Numbered from the stretch's first letter, positions 17,358 through 26,587 are shown. The stretch: 64,000 nt of DNA from Alcaligenaceae bacterium (GCA_013416395.1 JACCEP010000013.1:1-64000); one strand, 5' to 3'. Notes: generated by a model not told the origin, from the letters alone. Made by a program: numbers and translations.

Positions 17358-18784
17358 GACGATTCTCGCAAACTCGGAGGTGTGCGCAGGTGCCAGTCAG
17401 TAGCCGATTGAAAAGTGCGCCCCGTCCGAAGTAAAAGGTTTTCGTGCCAGGGCTTGGCGATGAGCTGTACGCCGATTGGCAAGCCTTCTTTGGAAAACCC
17501 TGCTGGCAATGATAACGCACAGGCATCCAGATAATTGACGGTGCGGGTGAAGACCGCCGGTGAGGATTCTTCATCCACCTCTTTGACGGCGCACGCGACA
17601 ATGGGTAACGTAGGTGTCAGCAATACGTCGAAGGACTCCATCCAACGGGTGAATTTCGCAATGGTTTGGCGGCGATTTTCCATGGCAAGCAAATAGGTAT
17701 TCGCGTCGACTTCCTTGCCTTTGACAATCCGCTTTTGCACCCAAGAATCAAACGCCAACGCTGGATCTTCAATATAGTCGGCGTGAACCTGATACGCCTC
17801 GGCGGCGGCAATAATGCTCCAGTGCTGGAACAGCTCAGCAAAGTTCCAGGGTACTTGCACACGATCAATAATGTGGGCACCCAGTGATTCAAGCGTGCGA
17901 ACGGCTTCATCAGTCGCATTCTGTATTTCATCCGTTATGGGCGACGGGTACTGCGATGGCGGCATAACCGCCACGCGGAGCCCCTTGATTGACGTCTGCG
18001 GGTTAATGTCGATGACATATGAAGCACGCCCATGTGTAAGCGAATCACGCTCGTCAAACCCGACCAACGCACTGGTTAGCAGAGCGGCGTCGTGCGCGGT
18101 ACGCGTCAGTGTGCCAATGGTGTCGAAACTTGGCGACATCGGCATATGCCCGTACATGCTAATAAGGCCTTGCGTCGTTTTTAGCCCCGTCAGCCCGTTG
18201 AACCCAGCAGGTATTCGTATCGACCCACCCGTATCGGAGCCAATGGCGGCAGGAACGAGACCGGCAGCAACAGCAACACCCGAACCGCTGCTGGAGCCCC
18301 CAGGCACACGGTGGCAGGAATCCCAGTCCCAGGGGTTGCGTGGTGTGCCCATGTGCATATTGGTACCCCATCCGCCCAGGGCGAACTCAACCATATGCGT
18401 TTTCCCCAAAATGATCATGCCGGCTGCCTGCAGGCGATCGAATAGAGAACTGGTAACTTTACTGGTGCGCGTAGCCCAAGGCTGCGAACCCGCCGTGGTT
18501 ATTTGCCCGGCAATTTCGGCCAAATCTTTCAGTGCAATAGGTAAGCCATGAAGTGCCGGAAGAGGCAAACCGCTAAGCCGTTGCAGATCGGCAGCCTTCG
18601 CTTGCAACAACGCAGCTTCTGCGTATACGTGCACATAGGCGTGCGCCTTTTCATCGTAACGGGCGATACGATCCAGATAGATCTGCGTTAATTCAACACA
18701 CGAATAGTCTTTATTTTGTAGGCCAGCCATTAAATCGGCCAAGCTGGAAAAGGCGATGTTTTTTTGCATTTCTCTCAGACTCAT
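17354..18784 (-). CDS. Amidase-signature family hydrolase embedded in the liv-type operon
   Basis: A 476-residue amidase that hydrolyses a C-N amide bond using a Lys-Ser-Ser triad. The triad is visible: Lys in ALKDLAEIAG, the cis-Ser in GGSSSGSGVAVAAG, and the nucleophilic Ser in GSDTGGSIRIPA. The start is uncertain: MSLREMQKN at 18784 or MQKN at 18769, the latter with a GAGAG close upstream; a longer frame from 18844 would begin almost at the livK stop. It lies between livK and livM, and its stop overlaps livM, so the importer probably brings in its substrate, or it processes the imported amide. It lacks a signal peptide and should be cytoplasmic. GatA is unlikely because no gatB/gatC is nearby. 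Confidence 0.9.
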   Translation of the reverse strand: MSLREMQKNIAFSSLADLMAGLQNKDYSCVELTQIYLDRIARYDEKAHAYVHVYAEAALLQAKAADLQRLSGLPLPALHGLPIALKDLAEIAGQITTAGSQPWATRTSKVTSSLFDRLQAAGMIILGKTHMVEFALGGWGTNMHMGTPRNPWDWDSCHRVPGGSSSGSGVAVAAGLVPAAIGSDTGGSIRIPAGFNGLTGLKTTQGLISMYGHMPMSPSFDTIGTLTRTAHDAALLTSALVGFDERDSLTHGRASYVIDINPQTSIKGLRVAVMPPSQYPSPITDEIQNATDEAVRTLESLGAHIIDRVQVPWNFAELFQHWSIIAAAEAYQVHADYIEDPALAFDSWVQKRIVKGKEVDANTYLLAMENRRQTIAKFTRWMESFDVLLTPTLPIVACAVKEVDEESSPAVFTRTVNYLDACALSLPAGFSKEGLPIGVQLIAKPWHENLLLRTGRTFQSATDWHLRTPPSLRESS

Positions 18785-18850
18785 TACAGCGAAAGCAAGA
18801 ACCAGCCTGCGCGCTTCCAGCGGAACTGCGCAGGCCTGGCACAACCATGT

Positions 18851-20086
18851 TTACTTGCGAGCGTTCCATGCTGGCGCCGGGTCAATCGCCTTCTCATTGG
18901 CAACGGCTTCAGGCCATACGGCTACATATCCTTTGCCCGGTTGTTGTTGCAAAACAGCCCACGCCATTTCCAATTGTTTGCCCGTCTCATCGATGGCATA
19001 TGGGCCTGCCGCCAAGGTCAGCTTGCCTGAGAGCTCAACTGCGGCCTTCTTCATCGCAGCGGCATCGGTAAATGTCCCAGCCTTTTGAATCATTGCCTCT
19101 ACGATCGGGCCTGCACTGTATGCCAACATGGTCTGGAAGTCAGGCTCATAGGCGGCCTTCGGGTGTATACGATTGTAGGCGGCCAGAAACTGATCTCTGT
19201 CGTATCCGGCGTTCACTTTCCAATTTAGACTTGAGTGGTAGTTAGTCGATCCAAAGACGTAATCCGCATCTTTGCCAACAGTCTGAAATTGCGGCGTTGT
19301 TGAATAAAACATATACGTCATCGGGAAGCTAATATTCAACTGGCGCAACTGCTTGGCCATGCTCATTAGATCGCCCTCATACGAGGTCGGATAGAAAACA
19401 TCGGCGCCCAGCGCTTTGGCTTTTTGAATAATGGTGCTGAAGTCCTTTTGGCCTTTAGGATACTTATCGAACATGACCACTTCCAGCTTGTTTTTTTCAG
19501 CAATCTCCTTGGCATTCTCACCAAAAGCCGTTGTAAACGGCTCATCGGAGTACATGATCGCTATTTTTTTATGACCCAGATGCGCGGCAAGCTCAAGACT
19601 TGGGCGCGGCTGATGCGATGCTGGCTCTTGAGTGGCCGAGAATATATTCTTAAATCCCTGCTCGTAAAGTTTATCGTTGGAAGCCGACCAGATAACCAGT
19701 AGCTTGTTCATCCTCTCTGTGATGGTGGCAGCCGCAGCCGTCAGGGTGGATCCGAAGGGAGAGAACAGGAAGTCGACCTTATCGTCTGTAATGAGGGTTT
19801 CGTACACTCGCGACACCATCTGCTTATCACTCCGGTCATCACGCTGAATGAGTTCAATTTTGTACTTCTTTCCATCCAGATCAAGACCACCGCGGCTATT
19901 GACCTCATCAACCCATACTTCCACCCCGCGTACGCCCGATTGCGAAGCCAAGGCAAAGTTTCCAGTTGAGGAAATCGTCATGCCAATACGGATAACATTT
20001 TTCTCCTGCGCCATAGCGCTACCTGTGCTAAGCAATAAGGCGCAACTAGCGCCGCAAATCATCTTTGTGACATACGATAGCTTCAT
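18851..20086 (-). CDS. ABC importer periplasmic receptor, LivK family
   Basis: A 411-residue periplasmic binding protein (Peripla_BP_6 type) that would deliver the solute to the LivHMGF machinery. It has a signal peptide ending near SAMA/QEKNV, then IRIGMTISSTGNFALASQSG and the long two-lobe receptor fold. AGGAGATCACCA precedes the ATG. It is the first gene of the operon, 66 bases before the amidase. Its likeness is to receptors for amides and aromatic or urea-like solutes as much as to leucine receptors, so no ligand is assigned. Confidence 0.92.
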   Translation of the reverse strand: MKLSYVTKMICGASCALLLSTGSAMAQEKNVIRIGMTISSTGNFALASQSGVRGVEVWVDEVNSRGGLDLDGKKYKIELIQRDDRSDKQMVSRVYETLITDDKVDFLFSPFGSTLTAAAATITERMNKLLVIWSASNDKLYEQGFKNIFSATQEPASHQPRPSLELAAHLGHKKIAIMYSDEPFTTAFGENAKEIAEKNKLEVVMFDKYPKGQKDFSTIIQKAKALGADVFYPTSYEGDLMSMAKQLRQLNISFPMTYMFYSTTPQFQTVGKDADYVFGSTNYHSSLNWKVNAGYDRDQFLAAYNRIHPKAAYEPDFQTMLAYSAGPIVEAMIQKAGTFTDAAAMKKAAVELSGKLTLAAGPYAIDETGKQLEMAWAVLQQQPGKGYVAVWPEAVANEKAIDPAPAWNARK

Positions 20087-20682
20087 TGGTGATCTCCTTT
20101 GTTGGGCAGGCGGCAGGTGATTTAGATTGCACCAGTTGTTACTAGCCGCTAGCTAAATTATTATGTTTTCAATCTAATGGCTGCTTTCGGGCACGGTCGA
20201 GCAAGTGCAATGCCGGCAACGATAAGCATGTAATCCCCCCCACGAACTCTGCAACGCAATTAACTCTTTTATAATTTATCGGACTGCAGTAAAACGGTCA
20301 CAACAACACGAGCTCAGAACAAGCCTCAGAGCAAAAATCACATGAACAAGGTGCTCGTATTTTCGTAGACAAAGTAGTTGAATATTCTTTACTTGCCAGC
20401 TCGCGTGAGTCTACTCAGAACATAATAGCAAACCGACTCACCGCCAACTCCTAATCGTAAACGGCTGGCACAGATTTATTCAGCACCTTAAATAACACCA
20501 TCTACGCCTACCATTTAACTGACATAGCGAACTGGCATAAATCCTGAATATTTTGCCCTACTTGAAAAAGGGATACGACCGGGCATTAACCCGTATATTG
20601 CTGTTTAAGATGAACCGTAACGATTGATAGTTTTCCCAATATACGAGCAGGTATAGCCTTTGAACGCCTATTTATGGCACGT
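20087..20682. other. Long intergenic region carrying the liv-type operon promoter
   Basis: About 600 bases with no supported gene. Its right part lies downstream of the acyl-CoA ligase gene, its left part upstream of livK. A small palindrome CTAGC-C-GCTAG (20141-20151) lies about 55 bases before the livK start and could be an operator. The rest is A+T-rich, with scattered short frames and no clear T-tailed terminator. Confidence 0.5.
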
Positions 20683-22164
20683 TCACCCAATCAATGATCG
20701 TTCCAGCGCTTTACGATCGATTTTTCCGACGGAATTCTCAGGCAGCGACTCTACAAAAATCACATCTTCCAAGCGATAAATACGCGACAGTCTGTCGCTT
20801 ACGAGATTCTGGATGGCCACCTTATCTTTACGGTTGGCGTCGGTCGGAACGACGAAGGCGACAGGTACTTCGCCCAAGTCTTGATCGGGCCGTGCCACCA
20901 CGCAGCAATTATTCACATCAGGGCTGCTACTAATCGCCTGTTCGATCAAAGCTGGTGAAATATTTTCACCTCCGCGGATAATGACATCCTTCAATCGACC
21001 TGTAATGTAGAAGTAGCCCTCATCGTCCATGCGAGCTAAGTCGCCGCTATGCAAGGTAGCGGATGCAGCTTCCAACACTCCGTCCTCCTTCGTCCCCAGA
21101 TATCCCAGCATCAGGCTGTCGCCCTCAATGCAGATCTCACCATCGACGTCAGTTTCCGTAATTTCTCGGCCATCGCTCCCGCGCAAAAACACCTTCTGAA
21201 ATGCCAACGCTTGACCTATGGAGCCAACCTTGCGCTTCCCGGGCGGGTTAATGGTCGAAGTGCATGTAGCCTCTGACAACCCGTAGGACACAACAAGCTC
21301 GCACTGAAGAAGGCTTTCGATCTTGGCGTGCAGTGTTTCAGTGATGGGAGCAGACCCACAACGGGCGAACCGCAGGGCAGCCAAACTTTCATCGGTGAAA
21401 TCTAAGCTAAGCATCCGGGAATACATCGTCGGTACGCCAGTAATAATGGACGGACGATGCTTATCCATCAAAGCAGGCATATCTGTCGCGCGGAAGCGCT
21501 CGCCCAATACCACCTGCGCGCCGACCAACAACGGGGTAAAGATCTGATTATTTAAGCCATTGGTGTGATGCAAGGGCATTACATGCAAAAGCTTATCTTG
21601 CGATGAAAGCCCCGTCGCAGGGATCACGCCTTTTGCATTATTCAGCAAACCTTTATGGCTTTGCAGAACCCCCTTAGGCCTACCAGTGCTGCCGGACGTA
21701 AATAACAACAGACCGGGGTCTTCTGCGCGTATATCCTTGCTCCAGTATTTCGCAGCTTCTTGCAACGCATCTACATTCAACACGGCGCACCCGGGGATCT
21801 CGTTGAAACGTACAAGATGAGCAGCGTCAGCTAATACCGTTGTAATGCCGACGGACTGCAGCCTGTCTTGTACTTCCTGCGTACTCAGGCGTGGTTCCAA
21901 CGGGCAAGGGCAGGCTCCAGCGGCCATAACGCCCAAGATGGCAATTACGCTGTTCAGTGAGCGTTCCATAGCCACCGCCACACGTTGCTGCGGTTGTACG
22001 CCTGACCGACGCAAACCACCCGCTATGCTGGCGACCATTTCATATAAAGCGCCATAAGCCACAGTAGCCGTGCTTGCACAGTCCACTAGCGCCACGCGTT
22101 CGGCCCATTCGGGGGAGCGCCACAAGTGCGCGTAAGTATCCAGTAGACTGGTGTTTGGCGTCAT
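20683..22164 (-). CDS. AMP-forming acyl-CoA ligase
   Basis: A 493-residue adenylate-forming enzyme that activates a carboxylic acid with ATP and CoA. The P-loop is LLLFTSGSTGRPKGV, followed by YGLSEAT, the hinge HSGDLARMDDEGYFYITGRLKDVIIRGGENISP, and the catalytic Lys in NSVGKIDRKAL near the C-terminus. It is the last gene of an operon running iclR, caiB-type, crotonase, CoA-transferase alpha and beta, ligase, with a nine-base gap before it. The ligase probably primes the pathway substrate. Chain length or aromaticity of the acid cannot be read. Confidence 0.92.
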   Translation of the reverse strand: MTPNTSLLDTYAHLWRSPEWAERVALVDCASTATVAYGALYEMVASIAGGLRRSGVQPQQRVAVAMERSLNSVIAILGVMAAGACPCPLEPRLSTQEVQDRLQSVGITTVLADAAHLVRFNEIPGCAVLNVDALQEAAKYWSKDIRAEDPGLLLFTSGSTGRPKGVLQSHKGLLNNAKGVIPATGLSSQDKLLHVMPLHHTNGLNNQIFTPLLVGAQVVLGERFRATDMPALMDKHRPSIITGVPTMYSRMLSLDFTDESLAALRFARCGSAPITETLHAKIESLLQCELVVSYGLSEATCTSTINPPGKRKVGSIGQALAFQKVFLRGSDGREITETDVDGEICIEGDSLMLGYLGTKEDGVLEAASATLHSGDLARMDDEGYFYITGRLKDVIIRGGENISPALIEQAISSSPDVNNCCVVARPDQDLGEVPVAFVVPTDANRKDKVAIQNLVSDRLSRIYRLEDVIFVESLPENSVGKIDRKALERSLIG

Positions 22165-22173
22165 GTCATATTC

Positions 22174-22908
22174 CTATCGCAAACTAACCGCTGCATCGCG
22201 CTCAAATACCAGATCTGGATCCAGTTCAGTCAAAGCCTGGATTTCGCGATCACTGGGCAATTCGGTTGGTACCGCTCCCTCATAATCGAACTCGAAACCT
22301 GTACGCTCCTTGACTTCCTCAAGACTGGACTCCGGATGCCACGATTGCAACGCTAGGCGATCATTCTTTTTGATGAATACGGCAATAGGCGTGACAACGC
22401 CATGAAAGCCACCCCAAGATGTCCGAAAGTGCAGCTTCTCTACAAAGGTACGGCGGGAATGCTCAGTACGCCAGGTACAAGCACGTTTGGCCGTGGGCAA
22501 CATAACAGCCCCACCGCCTCCTCCTGGCAAACGCACCTTTGGCTGGCGCCAATCGCCAATGCAAGAGTTGTTGGCATTGCCTTCCCCGTCAATCTGTGCG
22601 GCGCCCAGAAAGGTAAGGTCCATGCGCCCCCGACAACATAAATCGTAGAAATCTTCGTTTGCAAAAATGGACGCAGTGTGCTCTGCCAGCACGGGATCAG
22701 AACTAGAAATGGGGATTTTAGATGGACGAGGGTTCACTCCACCTGCCACGTTTATGTAGACGAAATCCCAGTCGTATGCCTCTTTTGCCATCAAGCAGGC
22801 CAGCATGGGTATGGTGGAGTTCACACCACTGAAAGTGATCTCGTTTGGCCGAATGAACCGCGCCAAATTCGTGACAATATAGGAGAAAGGTGTCCAGTTC
22901 GTGTTCAT
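22174..22908 (-). CDS. CoA-transferase family I, beta-type subunit (IpdB/GctB-like)
   Basis: A 244-residue subunit of the family that includes glutaconate CoA-transferase and the ring hydrolase IpdAB of steroid breakdown. The segments LTFLGAAQIDGEGNANNSCIG and PKVRLPGGGGGAVMLP match IpdB-like proteins closely. Its ATG overlaps the alpha-subunit stop by four bases, so the two form one complex. Whether it transfers CoA or hydrolyses a carbon-carbon bond cannot be decided here; IpdAB is a precedent for the second. Confidence 0.88.
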   Translation of the reverse strand: MNTNWTPFSYIVTNLARFIRPNEITFSGVNSTIPMLACLMAKEAYDWDFVYINVAGGVNPRPSKIPISSSDPVLAEHTASIFANEDFYDLCCRGRMDLTFLGAAQIDGEGNANNSCIGDWRQPKVRLPGGGGGAVMLPTAKRACTWRTEHSRRTFVEKLHFRTSWGGFHGVVTPIAVFIKKNDRLALQSWHPESSLEEVKERTGFEFDYEGAVPTELPSDREIQALTELDPDLVFERDAAVSLR

Positions 22909-23741
22909 TCAACATGCTCCTGCATAACTTCGGGTGCAGCATTAAGATGTGCCTGCAGCGCATCTGAGCCGTTTTCAAGGTATCGTTCCACTGCCGGATA
23001 ATCTATTTCGTATTGAGGCCAACAAGACCCTGGCCAGGCCCCCTGCGGCACAATGGCATAGGCTTGGACCATAAAATACGGAATGAGCGTCACTTCTGGT
23101 TGAGCTTCGAATATCTCAGAATCCACCAAGCGTTCTGCCACAACTAGAACACTCTTGGCAGCACGGCTCATGATGTGATCCCAATGCGCGGTGCCCAACA
23201 CGCGAACGTTGCCTTGCTTGTCCACTTCGTTAGCATGAATCACCGCAAAATCAGGTTGTATCGCGGGAATGACCCAAACTGGATCACCCTTGCCATAAGG
23301 GTCTTCCAATTGTTTCCAGTCATTGATCTCAACCAGATGGCTTCCGTGTATGCCCGCACAGGGCTGGAAAGGAATGCCAAAGGCCGCTGCGCGAAGACCA
23401 GCTGTCAATGTCGCACAAGCATGTTCTTCCAGCTCAAGTTCGCCCTGTTCAATAGCTTTACGATAATTGGGCGCCAAGCCGAAATTTCCTTCCATTGCCA
23501 CTATGCCTGTACGAGCACGCTTGGCAACACCAGCACGACATAGCAAGTCTATATCGTAACCAGGCGATTGCTTGATAATTTCGAGGTTGGCCTTTTTCTG
23601 CCTAACTAGTTCACGCACAAAAGCAAATGGCCCGCGATGCAGAAAGCTGCCGCCAAGCGCAACTGAAGCCCCGTCGGGGATCAGCGCCGTCAGATCTTGG
23701 ATTGACATGCGCTTTTCTTGCTGATTGAATCCAGATGACAT
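22905..23741 (-). CDS. CoA-transferase family I, alpha-type subunit (IpdA/GctA-like)
   Basis: A 278-residue partner of the beta subunit. The start MSSGFNQQEK has AAAGGAGA upstream; an eight-residue longer frame from 23765 would run into the crotonase gene. IPDGASVALGGSFLHRGPFAFVRELV is the glycine-rich CoA-transferase N-terminus, and FGIPFQPCAGIHGSHL follows. It is 20 bases after the crotonase gene and overlaps the beta-subunit gene. Confidence 0.88.
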   Translation of the reverse strand: MSSGFNQQEKRMSIQDLTALIPDGASVALGGSFLHRGPFAFVRELVRQKKANLEIIKQSPGYDIDLLCRAGVAKRARTGIVAMEGNFGLAPNYRKAIEQGELELEEHACATLTAGLRAAAFGIPFQPCAGIHGSHLVEINDWKQLEDPYGKGDPVWVIPAIQPDFAVIHANEVDKQGNVRVLGTAHWDHIMSRAAKSVLVVAERLVDSEIFEAQPEVTLIPYFMVQAYAIVPQGAWPGSCWPQYEIDYPAVERYLENGSDALQAHLNAAPEVMQEHVE

Positions 23742-23761
23742 AATTTTCTCCTTTGGGCGTA

Positions 23762-24481
23762 TCACTCGCCCAGATATTGCCTAATACGCGCTTTAAATCC
23801 TGGTTGCGATGCTGAACGGGCCAATTCGGCCATATCCACATGCGCAGTGTTCACATCTAACGCTTGGTATAAGTTTGCACGCGTGGCCGCATCTAATGCC
23901 TGAGCGATCTGCATCGCCTGATCAAGTAGTAAGGGCCAATCGCTTTCCGGTGTTGCTTCATCCACAAAGCCAATATCCAGCGCTTCGTGCGCATCGAAGC
24001 TACGCGCGCTGCCCAGTATTGAAAGCGCGCGACCGGCACCGACAATATTGCGGAAGCGCCGAGACCCCAACACCAGACCAAACTTCAAGCCCGGCATGCG
24101 AAAGCTGGCGCCGGGCGTGCAATAACGCAGCTTGCAGGCAGCAAACAAATCAACACCCGCACCAAAATTTCGACCTTGTGCCAGCGCAACAGTCAGGCTG
24201 GACGAAGATGCGACGCTTTGCAGTAGGGTCTCGATACGAATCATGCGCAGAACCAAGTCTCCTTCACTTTGCTCTTCATAGCCAGTAAAGTCGAAGCCAG
24301 CACTGAGGTTTTTCCCAGCGCCTTGAAACACAAGAAGAGAGATGTTTTCGGCATGTGCGGCATCCACACCCGTTATCAAGGCCTCGACCAATTCTAAAGA
24401 CAGCGCATTGCGCTTTTCGGCGCGATTCAAAGTGAAAGTCCAGCAGTTCAACTGGCGATCTATGATGAGCTGATCTGACAT
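23762..24481 (-). CDS. Enoyl-CoA hydratase/isomerase (crotonase) family protein
   Basis: A 239-residue crotonase-fold enzyme, somewhat short for a hydratase (about 260). The first oxyanion-hole segment is AGKNLSAGFDF and the second is GRNFGAGVDLFAACKLRYC. In the segment that normally carries the first catalytic Glu (QPE in rat crotonase) it reads RMPGLKFG, and I see no clear second Glu, so simple hydratase activity is doubtful; isomerase, hydrolase or lyase activity is possible. It lies six bases after the CaiB-type gene in the same operon. Confidence 0.87.
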   Translation of the reverse strand: MSDQLIIDRQLNCWTFTLNRAEKRNALSLELVEALITGVDAAHAENISLLVFQGAGKNLSAGFDFTGYEEQSEGDLVLRMIRIETLLQSVASSSSLTVALAQGRNFGAGVDLFAACKLRYCTPGASFRMPGLKFGLVLGSRRFRNIVGAGRALSILGSARSFDAHEALDIGFVDEATPESDWPLLLDQAMQIAQALDAATRANLYQALDVNTAHVDMAELARSASQPGFKARIRQYLGE

Positions 24482-24487
24482 GGCCGA

Positions 24488-25651
24488 TTACTCCGTCACC
24501 TGTGCGTTGCGAAGTTCAGCGATAATCTCCTCATTATGCTCACCAAGTTCTGGGGGACGACGCATAACGCCTGCTGTGCGCGCATCGAAGCGTACGGGCG
24601 ACACGAAGGTGCGAGTACGAGCCCCATTGGGAAGCTCTAGTTCCTGCACCCACTCCATGTGATCCACTTGAGGATCGACCAACACATCAGAATAGTTGTT
24701 GATAGGCGCACAGGGAACACCCGCTTCGCGAAAGCGCGCCAACCAGGTTTCCGCATCTGTCTGCGCGAAGATTGCTTCCAGAATCTGCCGTAGCGCATCT
24801 TGATTTTTAGCGCGGTCTGTCGTGCTGAGGAAACGCGAGTCCTGGAATAGATCTTCACGGCCGACGACGATGCAGACCGATTTCCACAGCGAATTATTTC
24901 CAGCCGCCATGCCGAAGTAGCCATCTTTGCAGCAGAATACTTGGTAAGGTGCGTTACGCGGATGAGCTGAACCCAGCTTCACAGGATCAACCCCAGTACC
25001 AAAATACTGCGACGTCTGCAGTGCAGCAATACCCAAGGTCGCACCCAACATGGACACATCGATATGTGTACCCTGACCTTCCTGTTCAGCCTTTCTCAGC
25101 GCCGTAGCAATGGAAAACGCCGCGTAAAGACCTGCTGTGAAATCACACACGGGTACACCACATTTGACGGGCATGCCATTGGATTCGCCCGTCACACTCA
25201 TCAGCCCACTCATCGCCTGGAGAGTCAAATCAAACCCCCCCTCCTGGCTACGAGGACCGCTTTGACCGTAAGCCGAAATGGAGCAATACACCAGACGCGG
25301 ATTCAGTTCACGCATAGCTGCGTACCCCAGGCCGAGACGATCCATGACGCCTGGCCTATTGTTTTCTATTAATACATCCGCTTGCGAGACGAGATCAGCG
25401 GCCACTTGTCGATCTGTCGCATCTTTAAGGTTCAATGTCACTGACCGCTTATTACGGTTAAGTGAAGCAAAGTTTTCGCTGTAGCCATCAGTGATGGGAG
25501 ACCAGCTTCGCAAAGTATCACCTGTGCCAGGCTGTTCGATTTTAACGACATCCGCCCCCATGTCGGCCAGCAGCACACCGCAAAACGGGCCAGCGGCAAC
25601 ATTGCAGATTTCGATTACTCGAACACCTTTCAACGTAGATTCTTGATTCAT
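24488..25651 (-). CDS. CaiB/BaiF family (class III) CoA-transferase, operon copy
   Basis: A 387-residue class III CoA-transferase that moves CoA between carboxylic acids. The start MNQESTLKGVRVIEI follows AGGAGAAAAAA and overlaps the iclR stop by four bases (ATGA); the longer frame reaching 25861 lies inside iclR. LADMGADVVKIEQPGTGD is the family N-terminus, and Asp in CDFTAGLYAAF corresponds to the catalytic aspartate. It shares an operon with a ligase and a second, unrelated CoA-transferase, so two CoA transfer steps may feed one pathway. Confidence 0.92.
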   Translation of the reverse strand: MNQESTLKGVRVIEICNVAAGPFCGVLLADMGADVVKIEQPGTGDTLRSWSPITDGYSENFASLNRNKRSVTLNLKDATDRQVAADLVSQADVLIENNRPGVMDRLGLGYAAMRELNPRLVYCSISAYGQSGPRSQEGGFDLTLQAMSGLMSVTGESNGMPVKCGVPVCDFTAGLYAAFSIATALRKAEQEGQGTHIDVSMLGATLGIAALQTSQYFGTGVDPVKLGSAHPRNAPYQVFCCKDGYFGMAAGNNSLWKSVCIVVGREDLFQDSRFLSTTDRAKNQDALRQILEAIFAQTDAETWLARFREAGVPCAPINNYSDVLVDPQVDHMEWVQELELPNGARTRTFVSPVRFDARTAGVMRRPPELGEHNEEIIAELRNAQVTE

Positions 25652-26430
25652 TTTTTCTCCTGCGGTGCAAGGCCAAAGTAGCCACCGCGATAACCCATAT
25701 GAGCGGAAAGCTGTTGAGCCGCCTGCAGCACTGCAGGAGCACATTCCGCCATTTTTTGATTTGTGAGCCGCTCTAACGGACCTGAGATACCCAATGCCGC
25801 TACGACCTTGTCCAGGCCATTGAAAACGGGAGCGGCAACGCCCCCTATACCCGGGCGCCATTCGCCACGATTGATTGCATAGCCTATACGGGCCACATCG
25901 GCCAGCTCCTGTCTAAGCGCGGGTAACGAAGCATGCGTGTCATCTGTATGTTTATGGACGGCACTTTCATAAAGCTCGAGATAATCCGGCGCCTGGAACG
26001 CAAGCAGCGCTTTCCCTGTAGCAACAGCGTAAGCCGGCGCTCTGCCCCCCACTGTGGAATAAGCCAGTAACGGTTGCGGGCTATCGATTTTGTCAACATA
26101 GACGACATCTAAGCCATCCAAAACCGACAAATGCACGGTCTCGTTAGTGCAACGTGCCAATTCACGCATAAAAGGCGGAGCGAGTTTGCGCGCGTCAAGA
26201 TTAGCAAGCTGGCGCGCGCCCAACTCGAACATTTTGAGGGTGCAACGATAGGCACCCGTTGCAGTGTCACGTCGCACGTATCCGGCGTGAGTCAGCGTCT
26301 GCAGCGTGCGATGTGTATTGCTGCGCGTTAGACCCACTGCGGCTGCGGTCTGCTCGAGAGTCAGGGCTTCGCCATCCAGATGACTGATTGCTTCCAAAAC
26401 CATCAAGCCTTTCAATAACGTCTTATCCAC
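25648..26430 (-). CDS. IclR-family transcriptional regulator
   Basis: A 260-residue IclR regulator. The winged helix-turn-helix occupies about residues 5-65 (LTLEQTAAAVGLTRSNTHRTLQTLTHAGYV), followed by the effector-binding domain to about 245. It heads the CoA operon (overlapping the CaiB-type gene by four bases) and is divergent from the Bug gene at 26588. A candidate operator, TCCTA-N5-TAGGA, overlaps its own leader, suggesting autoregulation. Confidence 0.92.
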   Translation of the reverse strand: MDKTLLKGLMVLEAISHLDGEALTLEQTAAAVGLTRSNTHRTLQTLTHAGYVRRDTATGAYRCTLKMFELGARQLANLDARKLAPPFMRELARCTNETVHLSVLDGLDVVYVDKIDSPQPLLAYSTVGGRAPAYAVATGKALLAFQAPDYLELYESAVHKHTDDTHASLPALRQELADVARIGYAINRGEWRPGIGGVAAPVFNGLDKVVAALGISGPLERLTNQKMAECAPAVLQAAQQLSAHMGYRGGYFGLAPQEKK

Positions 26431-26435
26431 TTATT

Positions 26436-26450
26436 TCCTATTATTTAGGA
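26436..26450. promoter_or_regulatory. Candidate IclR operator 1 (TCCTA-N5-TAGGA), next to iclR start
   Basis: TCCTA-TTATT-TAGGA, perfect 5-base arms, lies 6-20 bases upstream of the iclR start and would cover its ribosome site or promoter. An identical-arm copy lies 120 bases away before the divergent Bug gene. Two matching palindromes placed one at each promoter strongly suggest a shared regulator. Confidence 0.62.
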
Positions 26451-26555
26451 TCTCTGAAATGAATTCTAGGTGATTTAGTTATAAATTCCAATTCCATACA
26501 GCCTGTCAAACATGTTATATATATCAACATGAAAAATCAAATAATAGAATTCTAA

Positions 26556-26570
26556 TCCTATATATTAGGA
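26556..26570. promoter_or_regulatory. Candidate IclR operator 2 (TCCTA-N5-TAGGA), next to Bug gene start
   Basis: TCCTA-TATAT-TAGGA has the same arms as operator 1 and lies 18-32 bases upstream of the Bug receptor start. Bound there, a dimer would occlude the ribosome site or transcription start of the Bug/FAD transcript. GAATTCTA segments repeat beside both sites. Confidence 0.62.
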
Positions 26571-26587
26571 AATTCAAGGAGACTGGT

